DNA of 6,243 bases from Reyranella sp. (GTDB lineage Bacteria; Pseudomonadota; Alphaproteobacteria; Reyranellales; Reyranellaceae): positions 1 to 6,243 of the forward strand of contig JADHLS010000328.1 of NCBI GenBank assembly GCA_016780605.1, read 5' to 3'. Below are positions 3,601-6,243 of this stretch, one piece after another (position 1 is the first letter of the stretch; each line of letters starts with the position of its first letter). Below the pieces are notes generated by a model, which had not been told where the DNA came from, did not search any database, and saw only the letters and a program-made list of their open reading frames with translations. The position numbers were made by a program, and so were the translations under genes.

Positions 3601-6243
3601 ATGCTGAAAGCCATTCTTGCGTTCGGCCTGACGCGCCGTCCCATCATCGTCTTGGGCGTGCTGGTGTTCCTGGGCTTCGGTGTCTTTGCGTTCAGCCGCC
3701 TCAACATCGAGGCCTACCCCAACCCCGCGCCGGTCATCCTCGAGATCACCGCCCAGGCACCCGGCCTGTCGGCCGAGGAGATGGAGAAGTACTACACCAT
3801 CCCGATCGAGGTCGGCCTCTATCCGACGCCGGGCGTGGTCAACGTCCGCTCGACCTCGTTCTATGGCCTGAGCTTCGTGCGTGTCACTTTCCGCTATGGC
3901 ATCGACTTCAACACCGCCTACGCCAACGCCGCCGTCTATATGCAGCAGCGGGTCAACCTGCCCGGCACGCAAGTGCCGCAGATCCAGCAGTCGAGCCTGG
4001 TCGGCGAGATCCTGCGCTACCAGATCACCGGACCGCCGTACTTCGGGCTGACCAATCTGCGCACGGTGGGTGACTGGATTGTCACGCGCCGGCTGCTGAC
4101 GATCCCCGGTGTGGTCGCGATCAATCCCTGGGGCGGTACCACCAAGCAGTTCAACGTCAATGTCGATCTCGGCAAGCTCGAGGCCTACAACCTCACCATC
4201 CCGCAGATCGTGACTGCTCTCGGCAACGCCAACATCAACGTTGGTGGCCGGGAGATCTCACTGGGTCAGCAGTCGGTCAATATCCGTGGCGTCGGCCTGA
4301 TCGACGATGGCGGCAACAACGACCTGACCCAGGGTCATCGCGTCACCGACATCGAGAACATCGTGCTGTCGCAGACCAACGGCGTGCCGGTGACGATACG
4401 TGACGTGGCCAAGGTCGAGGTCGGCTACGTGCCGCGGCTCGGCATCGCCGGACGCGACCACGATCCGGATATCGTCGCCGGCATCGTCGTCATGGGCCGC
4501 ACCCAGCACACCAACGAGGTACTGCCCAAGGTCGAGGCGGAGATAGAGCGCATGAACTCGGACGGCACGCTGCCGCGTGGAGTGAAGCTCGTCCCGTATT
4601 ACGATCGCGCCACCCTGGTGAACGTTACTACCGCCACGGTCGTGCACAACCTCGTCTTCGGCTGCCTGCTGGTATTCCTGATCCAGTGGATCTTCCTCGG
4701 CGATCTTCGCTCGGCAATCATCGTTGGCGCCAATATCCCATTCGCTCTTTTCTTCGCCGTGGTGATCATGGTGGCCCGCGACGAGGATGCCAACCTGCTA
4801 TCGGTCGGCGCTGTCGACTTCGGCATCATCATCGATTCGGCGGTGATCCTGGTCGAGAACATCTTCCGCAATTTCCAGAGCAGCCCGGACGCCCGGCGCG
4901 AGCTGCTTCAGCATCTGGCCGAAGGTTTCTGGGGCCCCGACCCCAGCTCGCCAACGGCCGCGCGCGCGGAACACAGGAGGTGGACAGAGCGGCTTCGCCT
5001 GATCTTTGTCAGTGCGCTGCAGGTCGATCGAGCGGTGTTCTTCACCGCCCTGATCACGGTGACCGCCTTCCTGCCGCTGTTCACCATGAGCGGCGTCGAA
5101 GGCCAGATCTTCGGACCAATGGCGCGCACCTATGCCTACGCCCTCGCCGGCGCGCTGCTGGCGACGTTTACGGTGACGCCCGTCCTCGCCTCGATCGTGC
5201 TGCCGGAGCAGGTCCATGAAGTAGAGACCGCGGTCGTGCGTTATCTGCGCCGCATTTACACCGTCGCGCTGCGCTGGTCGCTCGCTCACGTCGGCCCCAC
5301 GCTCGCGATCGGTGCGGCCTTTCTCATCGCCAGTGGGCTGCTGGCCACCCGGCTCGGCACCGAGTTTCTGCCCGCCCTCGAGGAGGGCAATCTGTGGATC
5401 CGGGCCGCCATGCCGCCCAGCATCGACCTGCCGTCCGGTGTCGCCGCCTCGGCGAAGATGCGCGACATCATGCTGCGCCATCCCGAAGTGCTGACCGTCG
5501 TATCCCAGCACGGCCGGCCCGATGACGGCAGCGATGCCTCGCCGTTCTCCAACGTCGAGCTGTTCGCGCCGCTCAAGCCCTTCAAGGAATGGCCGTCCGG
5601 GCTCGACAAGGAGGGCCTGATCAACATCCTGAAGAAGGAATTCGCGGCAGAGCTGCCCGGGATCACCTTCGCGTTCTCACAGTACATCCAGGACAACGTC
5701 GAGGAGGCTTTGTCCGGCGTCAAAGGCGCCAACTCGATCAAGATTCTCGGGCCCGACCTTGGCGTACAGGAAGAGCTCGCCGAGAAGGTCTTTGCCGAGA
5801 TCAGCCAGGTGAGAGGCATCACCGACACCGGCATCTTCCACGTCATGGGGCAGCCCAACCTGAACATCCGGACCGATCGGGAGAGAGCGGCGCGCTATGG
5901 CCTGAATTCCGGCGACATCAACACTGTCGTTCAGGCGGCCATGGGCGGTACCAGCGCAACGACCGTGCTGGAGGGCGAACGTCAGTTCGGCGTTTCGGTT
6001 CGACTGGCAGATCCTTATCGCAACACGGTCAACAACATCGGCGACGTCAAGGTGGGCTTTTCCAACCCCAACGGCGGCAACTCCTACGTGCCGCTGAAGG
6101 AGGTAGCCTCGATCGGCGTCGAGATCGGCCCGTCATACATCTACCGGGAGAGTACGGCGCGCTACATTCCGATCAAATTCGCGGTGCGCGGCCGTGATCT
6201 CGGCAGCACCGTCGCCGAAGCTCAGGAGCGGGTCCAGAAAAAC
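3601..6243 (+). CDS. RND inner-membrane efflux transporter, heavy-metal-efflux (CzcA/CusA-like) family, C-terminus beyond window
   Basis: The frame is open from the ATG at 3601 to the window end, 881 codons; family members have about 1,030-1,070 residues, so the last membrane helices (TM8-12) are missing only because the window ends. It is a proton-driven trimeric pump working with the adaptor. Seen in order: TM1 (about 14-34), first periplasmic porter region (35-340) with PGLSAEEME and PGV motifs, TM2-TM6 (about 345-535), TM7 (about 562-582), and the second periplasmic region (583-881) with FLPALEEGNL and the repeat-typical ERAARYGLNSGDI. TM4 carries DFGIIIDSAVILVEN with D406, D412 and E419, matching the acidic residues used for proton relay in CzcA, although the usual DG is DS here. 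The cytoplasmic loop after TM4 holds a Pro/Arg-rich stretch (about 442-462). The methionine triad of CusA is not present, so copper or silver export is unlikely. Other substrates remain open. Confidence 0.93.
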   Translation, partial: MLKAILAFGLTRRPIIVLGVLVFLGFGVFAFSRLNIEAYPNPAPVILEITAQAPGLSAEEMEKYYTIPIEVGLYPTPGVVNVRSTSFYGLSFVRVTFRYGIDFNTAYANAAVYMQQRVNLPGTQVPQIQQSSLVGEILRYQITGPPYFGLTNLRTVGDWIVTRRLLTIPGVVAINPWGGTTKQFNVNVDLGKLEAYNLTIPQIVTALGNANINVGGREISLGQQSVNIRGVGLIDDGGNNDLTQGHRVTDIENIVLSQTNGVPVTIRDVAKVEVGYVPRLGIAGRDHDPDIVAGIVVMGRTQHTNEVLPKVEAEIERMNSDGTLPRGVKLVPYYDRATLVNVTTATVVHNLVFGCLLVFLIQWIFLGDLRSAIIVGANIPFALFFAVVIMVARDEDANLLSVGAVDFGIIIDSAVILVENIFRNFQSSPDARRELLQHLAEGFWGPDPSSPTAARAEHRRWTERLRLIFVSALQVDRAVFFTALITVTAFLPLFTMSGVEGQIFGPMARTYAYALAGALLATFTVTPVLASIVLPEQVHEVETAVVRYLRRIYTVALRWSLAHVGPTLAIGAAFLIASGLLATRLGTEFLPALEEGNLWIRAAMPPSIDLPSGVAASAKMRDIMLRHPEVLTVVSQHGRPDDGSDASPFSNVELFAPLKPFKEWPSGLDKEGLINILKKEFAAELPGITFAFSQYIQDNVEEALSGVKGANSIKILGPDLGVQEELAEKVFAEISQVRGITDTGIFHVMGQPNLNIRTDRERAARYGLNSGDINTVVQAAMGGTSATTVLEGERQFGVSVRLADPYRNTVNNIGDVKVGFSNPNGGNSYVPLKEVASIGVEIGPSYIYRESTARYIPIKFAVRGRDLGSTVAEAQERVQKN

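Noticed and set aside
4798..5511. 237-codon minus-strand ORF opposite the RND transporter
   Set aside because: Antisense shadow of the transporter with no ribosome binding site and a composition dominated by R, G, Q, D and H.

Overview
This window most likely comes from a high-GC Gram-negative proteobacterium. The grounds are an RND efflux pump with its periplasmic adaptor, several Sec-type signal peptides and strong G/C bias at third codon positions. The flavour is alphaproteobacterial (Rhizobiales-like), but that is an impression and cannot be fixed without a database search.

Left part (1-1144). Three minus-strand genes are visible, and all encode small or N-terminally visible proteins with clear signal peptides. 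They are the first 76 codons of a secreted protein that runs off the left edge (1-229), a 43-residue cysteine-rich secreted peptide with a GTG start and an excellent ribosome binding site (361-492), and a 90-residue secreted protein with two cysteines (872-1144). The last is followed by a clear intrinsic terminator (833-858). About 340 bases between the second and third genes (493-832) hold no convincing gene, only a perfect 9-bp inverted repeat.

Middle (1145-1610). A 466-base divergent intergenic region separates the secreted-protein gene from the efflux operon. It carries an 11-bp-period direct repeat and an inverted repeat. Both are plausible operator elements for the response regulator that follows.

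Right part (1611-6243). A plus-strand operon encodes an OmpR/PhoB-type response regulator (1611-2330), an RND periplasmic adaptor (2355-3584) and an RND inner-membrane transporter of the heavy-metal-efflux (CzcA/CusA-like) type (3601 to beyond the right edge). Spacing is tight (24 and 16 bases). The presumed logic is that the regulator controls its own operon and the adaptor and transporter pump a substrate out of the periplasm or inner membrane through an outer-membrane channel. Neither a sensor kinase nor an outer-membrane channel gene is present. A 13-codon ORF bridges regulator and adaptor exactly where a kinase gene would normally begin. The adaptor contains no histidine or cysteine, and the transporter lacks the CusA methionine triad, so the substrate is open.

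I see no clear evidence of an entirely new system. The best leads are the unannotated cysteine-rich micro-peptide, the kinase-less regulator with its bridging mini-ORF, and the 11-bp-period repeats upstream of the regulator.
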